DNA of 56,528 nt from Chitinivibrio alkaliphilus ACht1 (lineage in GTDB: Bacteria > Fibrobacterota > Chitinivibrionia > Chitinivibrionales > Chitinivibrionaceae): the NCBI RefSeq assembly GCF_000474745.1, contig NZ_ASJR01000015.1:1-56528 (forward strand), given 5' to 3'. The notes below the pieces were generated by a model. That model had not been told where the DNA came from and ran no database searches. It saw nothing but the letters and a program-made list of their open reading frames with translations. Each line of letters opens with the position of its first letter. Positions within the stretch are counted from its first letter, which is position 1. Shown one piece after another: positions 1 through 9,112 of the stretch. The position numbers and the translations under genes were made by a program.

Positions 1-32
1 ACTGCTTCATAAAACAGCTTATTCAGTATGCA

Positions 33-722
33 TTACACATACGTATCAAGGAATGTGTTTACCCGTGTAAGTATGTTTCTGATATGTGGAGAAACCTCTG
101 TAGTACTGCATCTTCTGATGGTGTTTCCCCGTTGAATATCAGTAAGTACATCGTGGATGTCTTCAAGGGGAGTCGTCAGGTTCTTTGTTATTTCCCCTTT
201 GAATACCAGGCTTGCCCAGCAGGTGAGTAAGCCAAGAAATACCATAAGCCAGGCGCTGGCATATCCCCTGTGCTGTGCTGTCTGATTTGCCTTCTCCATA
301 GCATGATCATTAATGGTTTTTAGTCGGGTGATTTCCTCCATTAATTGCCCCAAAGGGGAATAGGCCAGATAGTATTCACGGTTAAATTGCTCTTCCTCTT
401 CGAATACAAAAAATTGTAAATACAGGGATTCTATGCGTTTGATGTGTTGTATTTCCTCCTCTTCGGTTATATTGTTTTGTACTGTTCTCAGGGCGTTCTC
501 AAATTCTTTTTTCAGGGAATCGTGGTTTGCTGTTTCCATATTGAGAGACGCAAGGGTGCTTAGCATTGTATAGCAGGCATTTACGGAACGGTGGTTTTCC
601 CTGAGGATGTTTTCCACTGCCGGGGCCATACGGACAAAGCCCCATATGGCAATGGCGGTGATTGACAGGGTAAGAAAGATAAGTCCGTACATACCAATCA
701 ATATGGGGGATTCTGACTTCAT
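33..722 (-). CDS. HAMP-domain membrane protein without an output domain
   Basis: A 229-residue protein with an N-terminal membrane helix (about residues 8-30), a helical extracytoplasmic segment of about 120 residues and a second membrane helix (about 154-172). A short HAMP-like region follows and the protein then stops. The topology is that of a chemoreceptor or histidine-kinase sensor module, but no kinase, cyclase or MCP signalling domain follows. The start overlaps the trkA stop by four bases (ATGA) behind an AAGGAGG ribosome site, so it is the last gene of the trkH-trkA operon. Inferred role: membrane sensor or accessory subunit tuning potassium uptake. No family name is assigned. Confidence 0.75.
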   Translation of the reverse strand: MKSESPILIGMYGLIFLTLSITAIAIWGFVRMAPAVENILRENHRSVNACYTMLSTLASLNMETANHDSLKKEFENALRTVQNNITEEEEIQHIKRIESLYLQFFVFEEEEQFNREYYLAYSPLGQLMEEITRLKTINDHAMEKANQTAQHRGYASAWLMVFLGLLTCWASLVFKGEITKNLTTPLEDIHDVLTDIQRGNTIRRCSTTEVSPHIRNILTRVNTFLDTYV

Positions 723-1387
723 TCGACCTCCTTCATAAATCTGTGTATAGCCGATTCCCGTGATACTATTATAAGGGCATCATCCTGGCGCAGGGCTTCC
801 TCGGGAACAACCGTTTCTGTTTTTCCGGTATTGCTTCGTCGTATAGCGGCGACAATTATGCCGAAGCGTTTTGGCAGTTCCAGTTCTATGAGGCTTTTTC
901 CCGCAATGGATGGCTGGATCTTTACCTCTGTGAGGTGCAGATCATCACTGATTGACGTATCAGCAATAAAATCTTTATAGAGCAGGCGCGTTGCAAAGCG
1001 CACGCCAAACTCTTTTTCAGGGTTTATTATCTGTATCTGGTTTCCACCAATGGATTTCAGGATGCGCATATGCATTGTGTCGTTTGACCGGGCAATTATG
1101 CAGGACGTACCCATTTGCTTTAGTATAGCCGTACACATTATTGATGCCTCACGCCCTTCATCTCCAATGGCACATACAACGGCATCACGGGATTTGGGTG
1201 ATATCTGTGCAAGTTGATGTTCGTTTGTCGCATCCATGACAAGAGCCTCTGTCACGAAGGCTGATGCCTCTTCCACAAGGATTTTTTTTCGGTCAATGGC
1301 TATAACTTCAGCTCCCTTTTCGGAAAGGGACTTTGCAAGGGACATACCAAATTGTCCCAGGCCGATTATGAGTATTTGCTGATTCAT
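719..1387 (-). CDS. trkA: Trk/Ktr potassium uptake regulatory subunit TrkA (RCK protein)
   Basis: Cytoplasmic 222-residue gating subunit of a TrkH-type potassium channel. The N-terminal RCK_N Rossmann domain shows the dinucleotide-binding GLGQFG motif at residues 9-14, and an RCK_C domain covers roughly the last 80 residues. The single N+C pair matches KtrA/short TrkA rather than the duplicated E. coli TrkA. I chose the ATG at 1387 because AAAGGAGC lies just upstream and MNQQILIIG is the typical beginning; the frame stays open 24 codons further upstream. The start is 10 bases after the trkH stop, so the two are co-transcribed. Confidence 0.93.
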   Translation of the reverse strand: MNQQILIIGLGQFGMSLAKSLSEKGAEVIAIDRKKILVEEASAFVTEALVMDATNEHQLAQISPKSRDAVVCAIGDEGREASIMCTAILKQMGTSCIIARSNDTMHMRILKSIGGNQIQIINPEKEFGVRFATRLLYKDFIADTSISDDLHLTEVKIQPSIAGKSLIELELPKRFGIIVAAIRRSNTGKTETVVPEEALRQDDALIIVSRESAIHRFMKEVE

Positions 1388-1397
1388 TGCTGCTCCT

Positions 1398-3407
1398 TTA
1401 GGTGAGAGGGATTTTCGCTGTTGGGTATGGGAGATGTGTTTTGCTACTCTGTTTAGCACAAAGTATGAAGAGAGTGATTGGGGCGATACGGCCGGTAAAC
1501 ATGATGAGCATTACAATGATTTTTCCAACACTGTCAAGTTGGTCCGTTACACCCATGGAAAGTCCCACAGTACCCAAGGCAGAGGTTACTTCAAACAGCA
1601 GGGCTTGAATGGGAATATCCTGGGTAAGCTCCAACAGAAAGAGAGAGCCTATCCACACCACAAAGGCGGCTCCTGCTGTTGCCATGGCCGCGATAATGGT
1701 TTCAGAAAGAATACGCCGGTTTTTTATGTGGTACTCCTTTGCACCAGAAAAATAAGTATAGCACGCAATAGAGAGTACCGCCACGGTAGTTGTTTTTATT
1801 CCGCCGGCGGTGCCGCCGGGACTTCCGCCGATAAACATAAGGAGGAGCATGGTAATAACGGTCGCATTTTGCATCTCTGCTATGCCGAGGGCATTAAATC
1901 CTGCGGTGCGAAGTGTTGCCGAATGAAACCATGCGTTGCTTATCCGTTCTCCCAGAGAGAAAGGGGCAAGCACATTGTGCCATTCAAACACAAGCACAGC
2001 AAGAAACCCGACAAACAGGAGTAGGGCTGACATCTTACAGACCATGGCGGTGGTTGGGGTGAGGGCTTTCTTGGTAAAAAACCGTGGGAGCGCAAGGGTC
2101 GTGACGGGGGCAATGCTGCCAAGAATAATAAGTATGGACACCGTATGGAGTATAATATGATTGCCGTTGTACTCTATAAGGCTTGCGCTTTGCAGGGCAA
2201 AACCGGCGTTGCAGAAGGCTGAAACCGCCGTAAAAACGCCCCGCCACAGAGCGGTAAAAAACGAGTCGCCCAAGCGGATAAACTGAGACGTGAGAATAAG
2301 TGCTCCCACCGTTTCCGCTGTAAAAGTAACAGTGAAGATTTTCCTTAGGGTTGAAGCAATATCCTGGGGGCGTATATCCATCATGGTGGTGATGGTCTTT
2401 TCTTGGCGAACACTAAGACGTTTTCCCATGAGGTGTATTGCCAGGGTTGAGATACTCATTATGCCAAGGCCGCCAACCTGTATTAGCAGAAGGAGCGTGA
2501 GTTGTCCCAGAAAGGTAAAGTCAGTGGGGGTATCCAATACAATAAGCCCTGTGACACAGACGGCACTGACCGCGGTAAATCCGGCGTCAATAATGGAAAT
2601 GGGAGAAGTGGTCATATACGGAAACAGGAGGAGCACCGTGCCGCTTACCGATAAAAAGAGAAATGTACTGAGGAGCGTTTGTTCGGGGTTTGCTGTGAGC
2701 CGATTCCAGAGGCGAGTGGAACTGGGAGTATCTCCTGAGTAGTAGCGGGATGAGGCGTAGAGAATCAAGGCAATAAGTAAGCTCGGCAAAAAGAGGAGAT
2801 TCGCCAGGGAAAAGAGTAATATGGCGGCGCTCATTCCTGCAATTAGCTTGGGCACCGGGGAGGGAGTGACCCGTGCGAGGGCACCATAGGGAATAAGTGC
2901 CAGCAGGGTTGTAGCAGGCAGGGTGAGGCGAAGAACAGGATTATGCAGATAGGGTGATAGGGCAGCTATTACTCCGATACAAATGGCTAGGCAGGCCGAT
3001 GCTGCCGTGCTTTGCGCAGCATGAAAGTAGGAAGAGTCCCCTGGGTTGGTGTGCTGCTCTATCCGTAAACTGAAAAACGTGATATCCGTAATTAAGAACC
3101 CTGTGTGGATAGTTCCCGCGCTGGCAAGGAAGAAAAGCAGAGGAGATTGGAGCAGAAGGGGGAGAGCACAGAAATAGAGCGTTACAAGAGCGATGAAGAA
3201 AAGTGGTTTGCACGAAGTTGATTCTTGTAAAAAGAGTCTCCTTCCTTGTAACAACAGGAGACTGATTGCGGTACTCAGCCCAAGCAGGAGAGGATATCCA
3301 TGGGTTTCGGTGTATGCAGAGAGGATCATTACAGGGAGAAAAAGCACCACGAGAATCGTACTGGCCATGGCTTTTTGATCGAAGTATCGTTTTTTTGCCG
3401 GTTTCAC
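1398..3407 (-). CDS. trkH: TrkH/KtrB family potassium uptake protein with long N-terminal membrane extension
   Basis: Integral membrane potassium translocation subunit, 669 residues from a GTG start preceded by GAGGAG. The C-terminal 480 residues carry the four MPM repeats. Filter-loop motifs are visible in order: VCVTGL, FCNAGF, RTAGFN and LGTVGLS. The first 180 or so residues hold about six additional hydrophobic helices not present in E. coli TrkH, as in the longer TrkH proteins of some Gram-negative phyla. The frame stays open 80 codons upstream, but that part lacks a ribosome site and covers the promoter region. It is first in the operon trkH-trkA-HAMP protein. Confidence 0.92.
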   Translation of the reverse strand: MKPAKKRYFDQKAMASTILVVLFLPVMILSAYTETHGYPLLLGLSTAISLLLLQGRRLFLQESTSCKPLFFIALVTLYFCALPLLLQSPLLFFLASAGTIHTGFLITDITFFSLRIEQHTNPGDSSYFHAAQSTAASACLAICIGVIAALSPYLHNPVLRLTLPATTLLALIPYGALARVTPSPVPKLIAGMSAAILLFSLANLLFLPSLLIALILYASSRYYSGDTPSSTRLWNRLTANPEQTLLSTFLFLSVSGTVLLLFPYMTTSPISIIDAGFTAVSAVCVTGLIVLDTPTDFTFLGQLTLLLLIQVGGLGIMSISTLAIHLMGKRLSVRQEKTITTMMDIRPQDIASTLRKIFTVTFTAETVGALILTSQFIRLGDSFFTALWRGVFTAVSAFCNAGFALQSASLIEYNGNHIILHTVSILIILGSIAPVTTLALPRFFTKKALTPTTAMVCKMSALLLFVGFLAVLVFEWHNVLAPFSLGERISNAWFHSATLRTAGFNALGIAEMQNATVITMLLLMFIGGSPGGTAGGIKTTTVAVLSIACYTYFSGAKEYHIKNRRILSETIIAAMATAGAAFVVWIGSLFLLELTQDIPIQALLFEVTSALGTVGLSMGVTDQLDSVGKIIVMLIMFTGRIAPITLFILCAKQSSKTHLPYPTAKIPLT

Positions 3408-3434
3408 TGCACACTCCTCAGATAAGAAGTGTAT

Positions 3435-3464
3435 AATATATACTGTGTCTGAACGGAGCGACAA
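3435..3464 (-). promoter_or_regulatory. Candidate sigma70 promoter of the trkH operon
   Basis: On the minus strand TTGTCG (3459-3464) and TATATT (3435-3440) are separated by 18 bases, about 30 bases before the trkH GTG. The same hexamer pair and spacing occurs before the rubrerythrin-like gene at 52.7 kb. Predicted by eye only. Confidence 0.4.
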
Positions 3465-3476
3465 AAGAAGGATATA

Positions 3477-3662
3477 ATGAATCAGCGAGTGAGTTGTGTA
3501 CGATGTTCCTATTTTTATACCACGTGGGATCCCCATGCACCTCGGGGATGCCGTGCTCATGGTTTTAAAAGTCGTGAGTATCCCTCGGCTGTGGTATATC
3601 GAACCAGTGGAACAGCATGCGTTTTGTTTCTGCCCAAGCAGGGGCAAAGGGAGTCGGGGTAA
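3477..3662 (+). CDS. Small cysteine-rich protein, possible metal-binding
   Basis: A 61-residue protein with Cys7, Cys10, Cys25 and Cys48, the motif TTWDPHAPRGC and the stretch HGFKSREYPS followed by a TSGTAC segment. I recall a widespread small family with the same WDP...P.GC.A.GFKS pattern and conserved Cys residues, sometimes mislabelled as uracil-DNA glycosylase; nothing here supports that activity. The ATG lies behind AGAAGGAT. It is divergent from trkH, its start lying within 80 bases of the trkH start. A zinc or Fe-S site formed by the four Cys is plausible but inferred. Confidence 0.65.
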   Translation: MNQRVSCVRCSYFYTTWDPHAPRGCRAHGFKSREYPSAVVYRTSGTACVLFLPKQGQRESG

Positions 3663-3743
3663 AAACGCTTTTATCTCTGAGAAGGTGGAAAAGAGTCGTC
3701 GCAGAATGTATACTTATTAAGAGACTTTTTCAAGGTATGTTGT

Positions 3744-3989
3744 ATGGGAATACGATGGATTCGCAATGTCCTTGTAGATGGCGAGGAGACAACCCTAGAG
3801 ATTCAGTTGGGCTATCGTCATATGGGGGACAAATGTTACGTCCGCATTGGAAATGAGTTAGAACATTATTTTGATACAGCTTCGGAAAACAGAGACGAGA
3901 TAGTTCTCCAAGGGCTGCATATTTTACAGGATAAACTACAAAATTCTGTGGTGACAAACCACGACGGGAGCTTATATGAGTGGCAATAA
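3744..3989 (+). CDS. Hypothetical small protein
   Basis: 81 residues, acidic, mixed alpha/beta in appearance, with no signal peptide or membrane helix. I do not recognise the family. It overlaps the start of the GH57 gene by 14 bases and is on the same strand, which suggests translational coupling. The ribosome site is weak (AAGG about nine bases before the ATG). Retained because of its position and overlap, and because no other frame here codes convincingly. Confidence 0.5.
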   Translation: MGIRWIRNVLVDGEETTLEIQLGYRHMGDKCYVRIGNELEHYFDTASENRDEIVLQGLHILQDKLQNSVVTNHDGSLYEWQ

Positions 3990-6462
3990 AGGCAAAAAAT
4001 ATTGTGTAATACATGGGCATTTTTACCAACCGCCCCGTGAGTCTCCCTGGTTTGGAGAGATTCAGCGACAAGATTCGGCACGCCCCTACCATAATTGGAA
4101 TGAACGAATTTATGATGAGTGTTACCGGACCAATGCTTTTTCCCGAATCCTCAATGATTCCGGCGAAATTGTGGGGGTCAATAATAATTACAGCTATATG
4201 AGTTTTAATTTTGGCCCCACGCTCTTCCGGTGGCTTTATCGAAATAAACCCTTGGTGTATCAACGCATTGTTGAGGCAGATCGCCGAAGCTGTGAACGCT
4301 TTAATGGTCATGGAAGCGCCGTGGCGCAAGCCTATAATCACACCATTCTTCCCCACGCCTCATATCGAGACACGGTTACTCAGATTCGATGGGCAAAGAG
4401 CTTTTTTAAGCGGCATTTTGGTCGTATGCCCGAAGGTATGTGGCTGGCAGAAACAGGGATTAACAATCAGACCGTGGAAGTATTAATTAAAGAAAACATC
4501 CGTTTTGTTATTCTTTCCCCCAATCAAGCTGAAGCCTTTCGTGAACGCATTAGTACCAAAAGTATGGAAACGTCGTGGGAGTCCGTTGATGAAAAGGGGC
4601 TTGATCCGCGCTATCCCTATCGCTTATATGCGTATGATAAACGAGGTCGTCGTAAAAAGGGCTTTATCTCTGTATTCTTTTTTGATGAGCCGGTATCGCG
4701 GGCCATTAGTTTTGAAAACCTTCTGGACAACGCCGATATTCTCACGGGCCGCTTAAGTTCATGTCTGGATGAAGCTCCCGAAGAAAATCAATTGGTAAAT
4801 ATTGCCACGGATGGTGAAACCTTTGGTCATCACAAAAAACATTCCGACATGTGTCTTGCCTATTTCTTTCGGAAAAAGGCTGAAGAAGCTGGGTTACAAG
4901 TGGTAAACTATGCGTATTATTTATCGATTAACCCGCCGACGCGAGAGGTGAAATTGCGTAATTTTCGGGGAGAGGGAACTGCGTGGAGCTGTGCCCATGG
5001 CACCGGGCGGTGGATTCGCGATTGCGGATGTAGCACCGGGGGACAGCCGGGATGGAATCAGGCATGGCGCGGCCCCTTCCGTGAAGCCCTCGACTATCTA
5101 AATATTGAAACGGAAATCGAATTTACCCGGGAGTTTGAGAAGTATTTTAAAAATCCAGACATGATTCGTAATCGGTACGAGCCATTCATCGAAGACAAGA
5201 GCGGGGTGGATGCGTTTCTGCAGAAGCATGCCGAGAAGCCTTTGTCTCCAGCAGTGCTTAATCGGCTGGTTATGCTTTTAGAGTCGCAGGTATACATGCA
5301 GTATGCCTATACTTCCTGTGCGTGGTTTTTTAGTGACATCACGGGCATAGAGACAATTCAAAATATTCGCTATGCCTTACGGGCCTGGCAGTTATGCTGG
5401 CCCCGAGACACGGAAAACACGGTGTTGCAACAACTGCTCTCTATGTTACATGAGGCCAAGAGTAATATTCACGGACACACGGGGGCCACAATTCTTCATG
5501 AAGAGGCCGGGAGAATGATCTCTCACATGGAACGAGCAGCCTTTACAGCAGCTCTGAATACCTTCATATATGATAATAAGACAAACTACACCATGGCTGC
5601 CTACCATGTGGAAATTACGGAGCTTCATGCAGAAGAGGTTGGGGACAAACGGTGGCAGGTGTTTTCGGCGAAGGTTGCGCATAGAAGTTCCCGAGAAAAA
5701 CTTTCAATGGTTCTTGCCTTGACTAATAAGGGAAAAGGAGATATCCGGTGTAGAATTTTTGATGATGTGCCGGATTCAATTGCGCAAAAGCTTCGTTCTT
5801 CTCAGGGGCTGGAGACGCTCTTTGAGGAGCCCGTATCGCGGGAGTTCTCCCTTAATGATGCGTTTAAACCGTATTGTGAAGCCTTAACAGATCAACTCAT
5901 AACTGATTTTGCCAATGAAACCCTTCTAAACTATATTTCATGGGCAGATAACGGAAACAATCGTTTGGATATTATTACGGCTCTCAATAACGGACTTCCA
6001 GAGTCTCTTTCAGGAATTGTCTCTTTCTTTCTTGATGAAGAGTGGGATTTAGGAATTAATCAGTTAGTGAACCAGAATTTTACGGAAGATATTCGTAACT
6101 CCCTTGATGATGTGTACAAAAAGAGCCGGTATTACGACGTTTCTCTTGATATGCGGAATAGTGCTGATCGTTTTGATGATGCTATTATTGATGCGATTAG
6201 TGGTTTAAATATTACCGAAGCATGTACCGAAAAAATGGCATGGCTTGAAGATATGATAACGGCTGTAGAGCGCTATGATATACCGATTCGAAAGATGCAA
6301 ATACAAGATTACTTCTATCTTTTCTATAAACAGGTTCGTCTTCGTATTCAGGAATGCAAGGAGAAAGAAGAGTCCCTTTCCCGCGAGGAGAAGGGGTGTA
6401 TAGAACGGGTAAATGCCTTTGCAGAAAAAATTGGCTTTTGTTCTAAACAATGTCAAATATAA
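3976..6462 (+). CDS. Glycoside hydrolase family 57 protein with DUF3536-type C-terminus
   Basis: 828 residues. The N-terminal half is a GH57 (beta/alpha)7 catalytic domain. It shows the opening HGHFYQPP motif (about 13-20), the segment MWLAETG whose Glu159 is the expected nucleophile, and TDGETFGHH whose Asp279 is the expected acid/base. The C-terminal half has the length and character of the DUF3536 region found in one GH57 branch. No signal peptide, so the protein is probably cytoplasmic and acts on alpha-glucans such as glycogen; the exact substrate cannot be read from sequence. The end overlaps the next gene by 13 bases. Confidence 0.9.
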   Translation: MSGNKGKKYCVIHGHFYQPPRESPWFGEIQRQDSARPYHNWNERIYDECYRTNAFSRILNDSGEIVGVNNNYSYMSFNFGPTLFRWLYRNKPLVYQRIVEADRRSCERFNGHGSAVAQAYNHTILPHASYRDTVTQIRWAKSFFKRHFGRMPEGMWLAETGINNQTVEVLIKENIRFVILSPNQAEAFRERISTKSMETSWESVDEKGLDPRYPYRLYAYDKRGRRKKGFISVFFFDEPVSRAISFENLLDNADILTGRLSSCLDEAPEENQLVNIATDGETFGHHKKHSDMCLAYFFRKKAEEAGLQVVNYAYYLSINPPTREVKLRNFRGEGTAWSCAHGTGRWIRDCGCSTGGQPGWNQAWRGPFREALDYLNIETEIEFTREFEKYFKNPDMIRNRYEPFIEDKSGVDAFLQKHAEKPLSPAVLNRLVMLLESQVYMQYAYTSCAWFFSDITGIETIQNIRYALRAWQLCWPRDTENTVLQQLLSMLHEAKSNIHGHTGATILHEEAGRMISHMERAAFTAALNTFIYDNKTNYTMAAYHVEITELHAEEVGDKRWQVFSAKVAHRSSREKLSMVLALTNKGKGDIRCRIFDDVPDSIAQKLRSSQGLETLFEEPVSREFSLNDAFKPYCEALTDQLITDFANETLLNYISWADNGNNRLDIITALNNGLPESLSGIVSFFLDEEWDLGINQLVNQNFTEDIRNSLDDVYKKSRYYDVSLDMRNSADRFDDAIIDAISGLNITEACTEKMAWLEDMITAVERYDIPIRKMQIQDYFYLFYKQVRLRIQECKEKEESLSREEKGCIERVNAFAEKIGFCSKQCQI

Positions 6463-7682
6463 CCTCTGCGGGAGTTGCTCAGTTTTTCTCTCCCATGGGC
6501 CAGGAACTCTGGGCTAAGGCCCGCGCTGAAGAATACGATGCCGCTTCATTTATGCTGGCATTTCGCAATGCTTATCCCCTTGAGCTTTTACGTGTCGTGG
6601 CGAACCAGCTTGATATATCCACCGGAGTACGCCGGAAATTTCCGAGCCTTGCTCCCCGAGGGGTTGTCCTTGATAGATCTCTTTTTGAGCAAGCCTCCTG
6701 CGAGGCTGTTGCGCGGTTTCGGGCAACCTATATGCAGGGAGACACTCTGTGTGATATCACGGGGGGAGCTGGTATTGACACTTTTTTCCTTGCATCCTCC
6801 TTTAGTACAACTCACTATGTAGAGATCGATCCCGTGCGACATGCCTTGTTTTGTGAAAATAGCCGGCGATGGGGAGCGTCTTCGTCCTCGCTTGAAACGT
6901 TCTGTGCAGACTCTCTATCATATTTGAAAGATTCAAGGCAGACCTATGACTGGATTTTTGTTGACCCGGCACGAAGAAGTGGTGATGGAACCCGCCATGC
7001 CGAAATGAGTGCATGGCGTCCTGATATTGTTGCGCAGCAACAGCTCCTTTGTTCTTCTGCTCGTAAGGTGGGAGTGAAAATTGCGCCTGCATATGATATT
7101 ACACGGTTGCGTAAGGAGATATCTACCATGGAATCACTGAGGGTGATTTCTGTTGGGGGGGAGGTGAAGGAGATTTTTGCTCAGATGTCTGCCCAAGGGG
7201 ATTCAATCCGGTGTACTCTGCACGCGGTTTGTCTTACGAAGGAGGGGACTCCTTTTTTTGAAATTTCCCGTGAAGGGCACGGGGATAGAATGCTGCCCAG
7301 CAGTTCTGAAGCAACCTATCTATATGACCCCGACGCAGCTCTTATTAAGGCGGGGCTTGTTCATGAGACCGGAGCACTTTTTTCTATGAGCTGTGTAGCT
7401 CCCCACGGTGTTTTGCTGCTAAAAAATAGCTATGAAGAAGATTTTCCTGGAAGAGTTCTTCGGATACAACATATTTTTTCGTGGAGTAAGAAACGAACCC
7501 AGACCTATTTGCGGACACATGGGGTTGTTGGAGCCACCATTATCCGCCGTGACTTTCCTCTTTCGGTGCAGGAAATTCGCCGGCGATTTCACCTCTTCGG
7601 GGAGAGTGCCAATACGTTTCTGTACTTTACAACGCGCGGTTGCGGAGAACGTATCGTTATTCACGCAGAAAGGGAATTATAA
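6450..7682 (+). CDS. Class I SAM-dependent methyltransferase with THUMP-like C-terminus
   Basis: 410 residues. The SAM-binding motif I is at about 99-114 (DITGGAGIDTFFLA), and DPARR (172-176), typical of this family, occupies the motif IV position. The C-terminal third resembles the THUMP-like domain, suggesting an RNA substrate. The target is unknown. The start overlaps the GH57 stop and its ribosome site is weak; a second Met at residue 16 is a possible alternative. It shares a TAATG stop/start with the VanZ-like gene, so the three genes probably form one transcript. Confidence 0.8.
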   Translation: MSNITSAGVAQFFSPMGQELWAKARAEEYDAASFMLAFRNAYPLELLRVVANQLDISTGVRRKFPSLAPRGVVLDRSLFEQASCEAVARFRATYMQGDTLCDITGGAGIDTFFLASSFSTTHYVEIDPVRHALFCENSRRWGASSSSLETFCADSLSYLKDSRQTYDWIFVDPARRSGDGTRHAEMSAWRPDIVAQQQLLCSSARKVGVKIAPAYDITRLRKEISTMESLRVISVGGEVKEIFAQMSAQGDSIRCTLHAVCLTKEGTPFFEISREGHGDRMLPSSSEATYLYDPDAALIKAGLVHETGALFSMSCVAPHGVLLLKNSYEEDFPGRVLRIQHIFSWSKKRTQTYLRTHGVVGATIIRRDFPLSVQEIRRRFHLFGESANTFLYFTTRGCGERIVIHAEREL

Positions 7683-8056
7683 TGCGGAGAGGTATTCAAA
7701 TAGTATTCGTAGCATGGTGGGTTGGAATGATCATTGCTACTTCTATTCCCGGTGAACACATTCCACAGGATGTCTTTACCGATGTGTCACGAGGGATTCA
7801 TTTTCTGCTCTATTTCGTCTTTACCATTCTCTTTTGGATTGTCATGGAACCCCATTCCAAGAGGAGCAAATGGTGGACTCCCTTGCGGGCGGTTTTGTTT
7901 TTGGTGGTCTATGCCTCCCTTGACGAAGTGCATCAGCTTTTTATTCCGGGTCGACATGCGTCCATGGCTGATTTTTACGCCAATTGCGCAGGCATTGCCA
8001 CCGCTCTTGTGGTTCTTGCAACGGTGCATCGCCTACTGCAACTTAAGAAAGGGTGA
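7682..8056 (+). CDS. VanZ-like family membrane protein
   Basis: 124 residues with about four membrane helices and the VanZ hallmark segment DEVHQLFIPGRHASMADFYAN near residues 80-100. VanZ-like proteins are small inner-membrane proteins; one member gives low-level teicoplanin resistance, but the function of most is unknown. I chose the ATG of the TAATG overlap with the preceding methyltransferase, behind AAAGGGAA, instead of an upstream in-frame ATG inside that gene. The 3' end overlaps the converging metallo-hydrolase gene by 14 bases. Confidence 0.85.
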   Translation: MRRGIQIVFVAWWVGMIIATSIPGEHIPQDVFTDVSRGIHFLLYFVFTILFWIVMEPHSKRSKWWTPLRAVLFLVVYASLDEVHQLFIPGRHASMADFYANCAGIATALVVLATVHRLLQLKKG

Positions 8057-8876
8057 AGCTTTGATCCTGATGAACGGGGGTAACGGGGAGATCTGTGGTG
8101 AGATTTCCGTAGAGCCGGTCAATCTCAGAATCGGTTCGTTCTATAGAGTAGTGTATGAACCCCACCTGTTTTGCTGCACAGTCATGCCCGAGGGTGAGTA
8201 CATCCTCAATACTTGAGTGTCCCCAGCCAAGATGCCTTGGATACTCTTCCTGGGTAAATTGTGCATCGTGAAGGAGAAGGTCAGCATTGCGGGCAAAGTT
8301 GACATAGCTTTCGTAGGGATGCCCCTGGGGATGGGCATAGAAAAGTTCATTGTCTGTGAGTAGCACAAATTTGGTATCTCCCTCTTCTATGGCGTAGCCC
8401 AAGGCACCACCGTTGGTATGGCTTACGCGAATGGTAGATATGGAAAGTGAGCCGATTTTAAATTCAGTTTCATTTATGGTGTGAAAATGCAGGTTGGCCT
8501 GAATCGCTTTGTTCTCAAGGGCCAGGGGAAAATAGGGAGGAGAGATGGTTGTTTCAAAGGGGGTGCGCACAGTTTGAGCACCTTCCAAGCAGGGGCCAAA
8601 AATATTGAAGGTGTATCGATGATCAAAGAGCTGGCGAATAAAGGGAGTCCCCATAATATGATCAAGGTGGTAGTGGGTAAGAAGGAGATTTACGGTTTTT
8701 GAATCGGCTTCTTTGAGGCTGTTGGATAAACGACGAATGCCCGTTCCAGAGTCAATGATAAGCCGTTCTCCCTTTGTAGAGACAACTTCAATGCATGTTG
8801 TATCACCACCGTACTTTGCATAATCTCTCCCGCTTGCAGGTAGAGATCCCCGTACTCCCCAACAGATAACCTTCAT
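8043..8876 (-). CDS. MBL-fold metallo-hydrolase (Lactamase_B_2 / phosphodiesterase-like)
   Basis: 277 residues, cytoplasmic. The metal-binding THYHLDH motif (HxHxDH) follows the beta-strand Asp-Ser-Gly-Thr-Gly segment, and later HD and His residues complete a dinuclear zinc site. The opening VRGSLPASG and the conserved GGDTTCIEV segment are typical of a branch annotated as MBL-fold or cyclic-nucleotide phosphodiesterase-like; in other bacteria it is sometimes fused to response regulators. Substrate unknown. It is transcribed alone, convergent with the VanZ-like gene and divergent from the tRNA-Ser. Confidence 0.85.
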   Translation of the reverse strand: MKVICWGVRGSLPASGRDYAKYGGDTTCIEVVSTKGERLIIDSGTGIRRLSNSLKEADSKTVNLLLTHYHLDHIMGTPFIRQLFDHRYTFNIFGPCLEGAQTVRTPFETTISPPYFPLALENKAIQANLHFHTINETEFKIGSLSISTIRVSHTNGGALGYAIEEGDTKFVLLTDNELFYAHPQGHPYESYVNFARNADLLLHDAQFTQEEYPRHLGWGHSSIEDVLTLGHDCAAKQVGFIHYSIERTDSEIDRLYGNLTTDLPVTPVHQDQSFTLS

Positions 8877-8964
8877 AGCATTCCACCCGTAGATATAAAT
8901 GGTCGCGTTGACTTCTTTTAATATATTATGCAGGAATAAAAAAACGGTAAATATTGATTTATTG

Positions 8965-8992
8965 TTGAAAAAAAATGATAAGGCTGTATATT
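8965..8992 (+). promoter_or_regulatory. Candidate promoter for tRNA-Ser and SRP RNA
   Basis: TTGAAA (8965-8970) and TATATT (8987-8992) are 16 bases apart, ending 24 bases before the mature tRNA 5' end in an A/T-rich gene-free stretch (8877-9016). Eye-based prediction. Confidence 0.45.
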
Positions 8993-9016
8993 AAGGCCAG
9001 ATTTTTGACAAATTAC

Positions 9017-9107
9017 GGAGAGATGTCCGAGTCCGGCTGAAGGAGCACGCCTGGAAAGTGTGTGTACACCTCGTGTACCGAGGGTTCGAATCCCTCTCTC
9101 TCCGCCA
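9017..9107 (+). tRNA. tRNA-Ser (anticodon GGA)
   Basis: Class II tRNA with encoded CCA. The acceptor arm GGAGAGA (9017-9023) pairs with TCTCTCC (9097-9103). The anticodon stem CACGC/GTGTG encloses loop CTGGAAA with anticodon GGA at 9053-9055. A long variable arm (GTACACCTCGTGTAC) and the T-loop GGTTCGAATCC follow. It reads UCC and UCU serine codons. The SRP RNA follows within six bases, so the two RNAs are probably co-transcribed. Confidence 0.97.
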
Positions 9108-9112
9108 TTCAT

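Noticed and set aside
1434-2024. 196-codon plus frame inside trkH
   Set aside because: Lies over conserved TrkH filter regions; low-quality composition.
3730-4356. 208-codon antisense frame at the GH57 start
   Set aside because: Overlaps conserved GH57 motifs on the plus strand.
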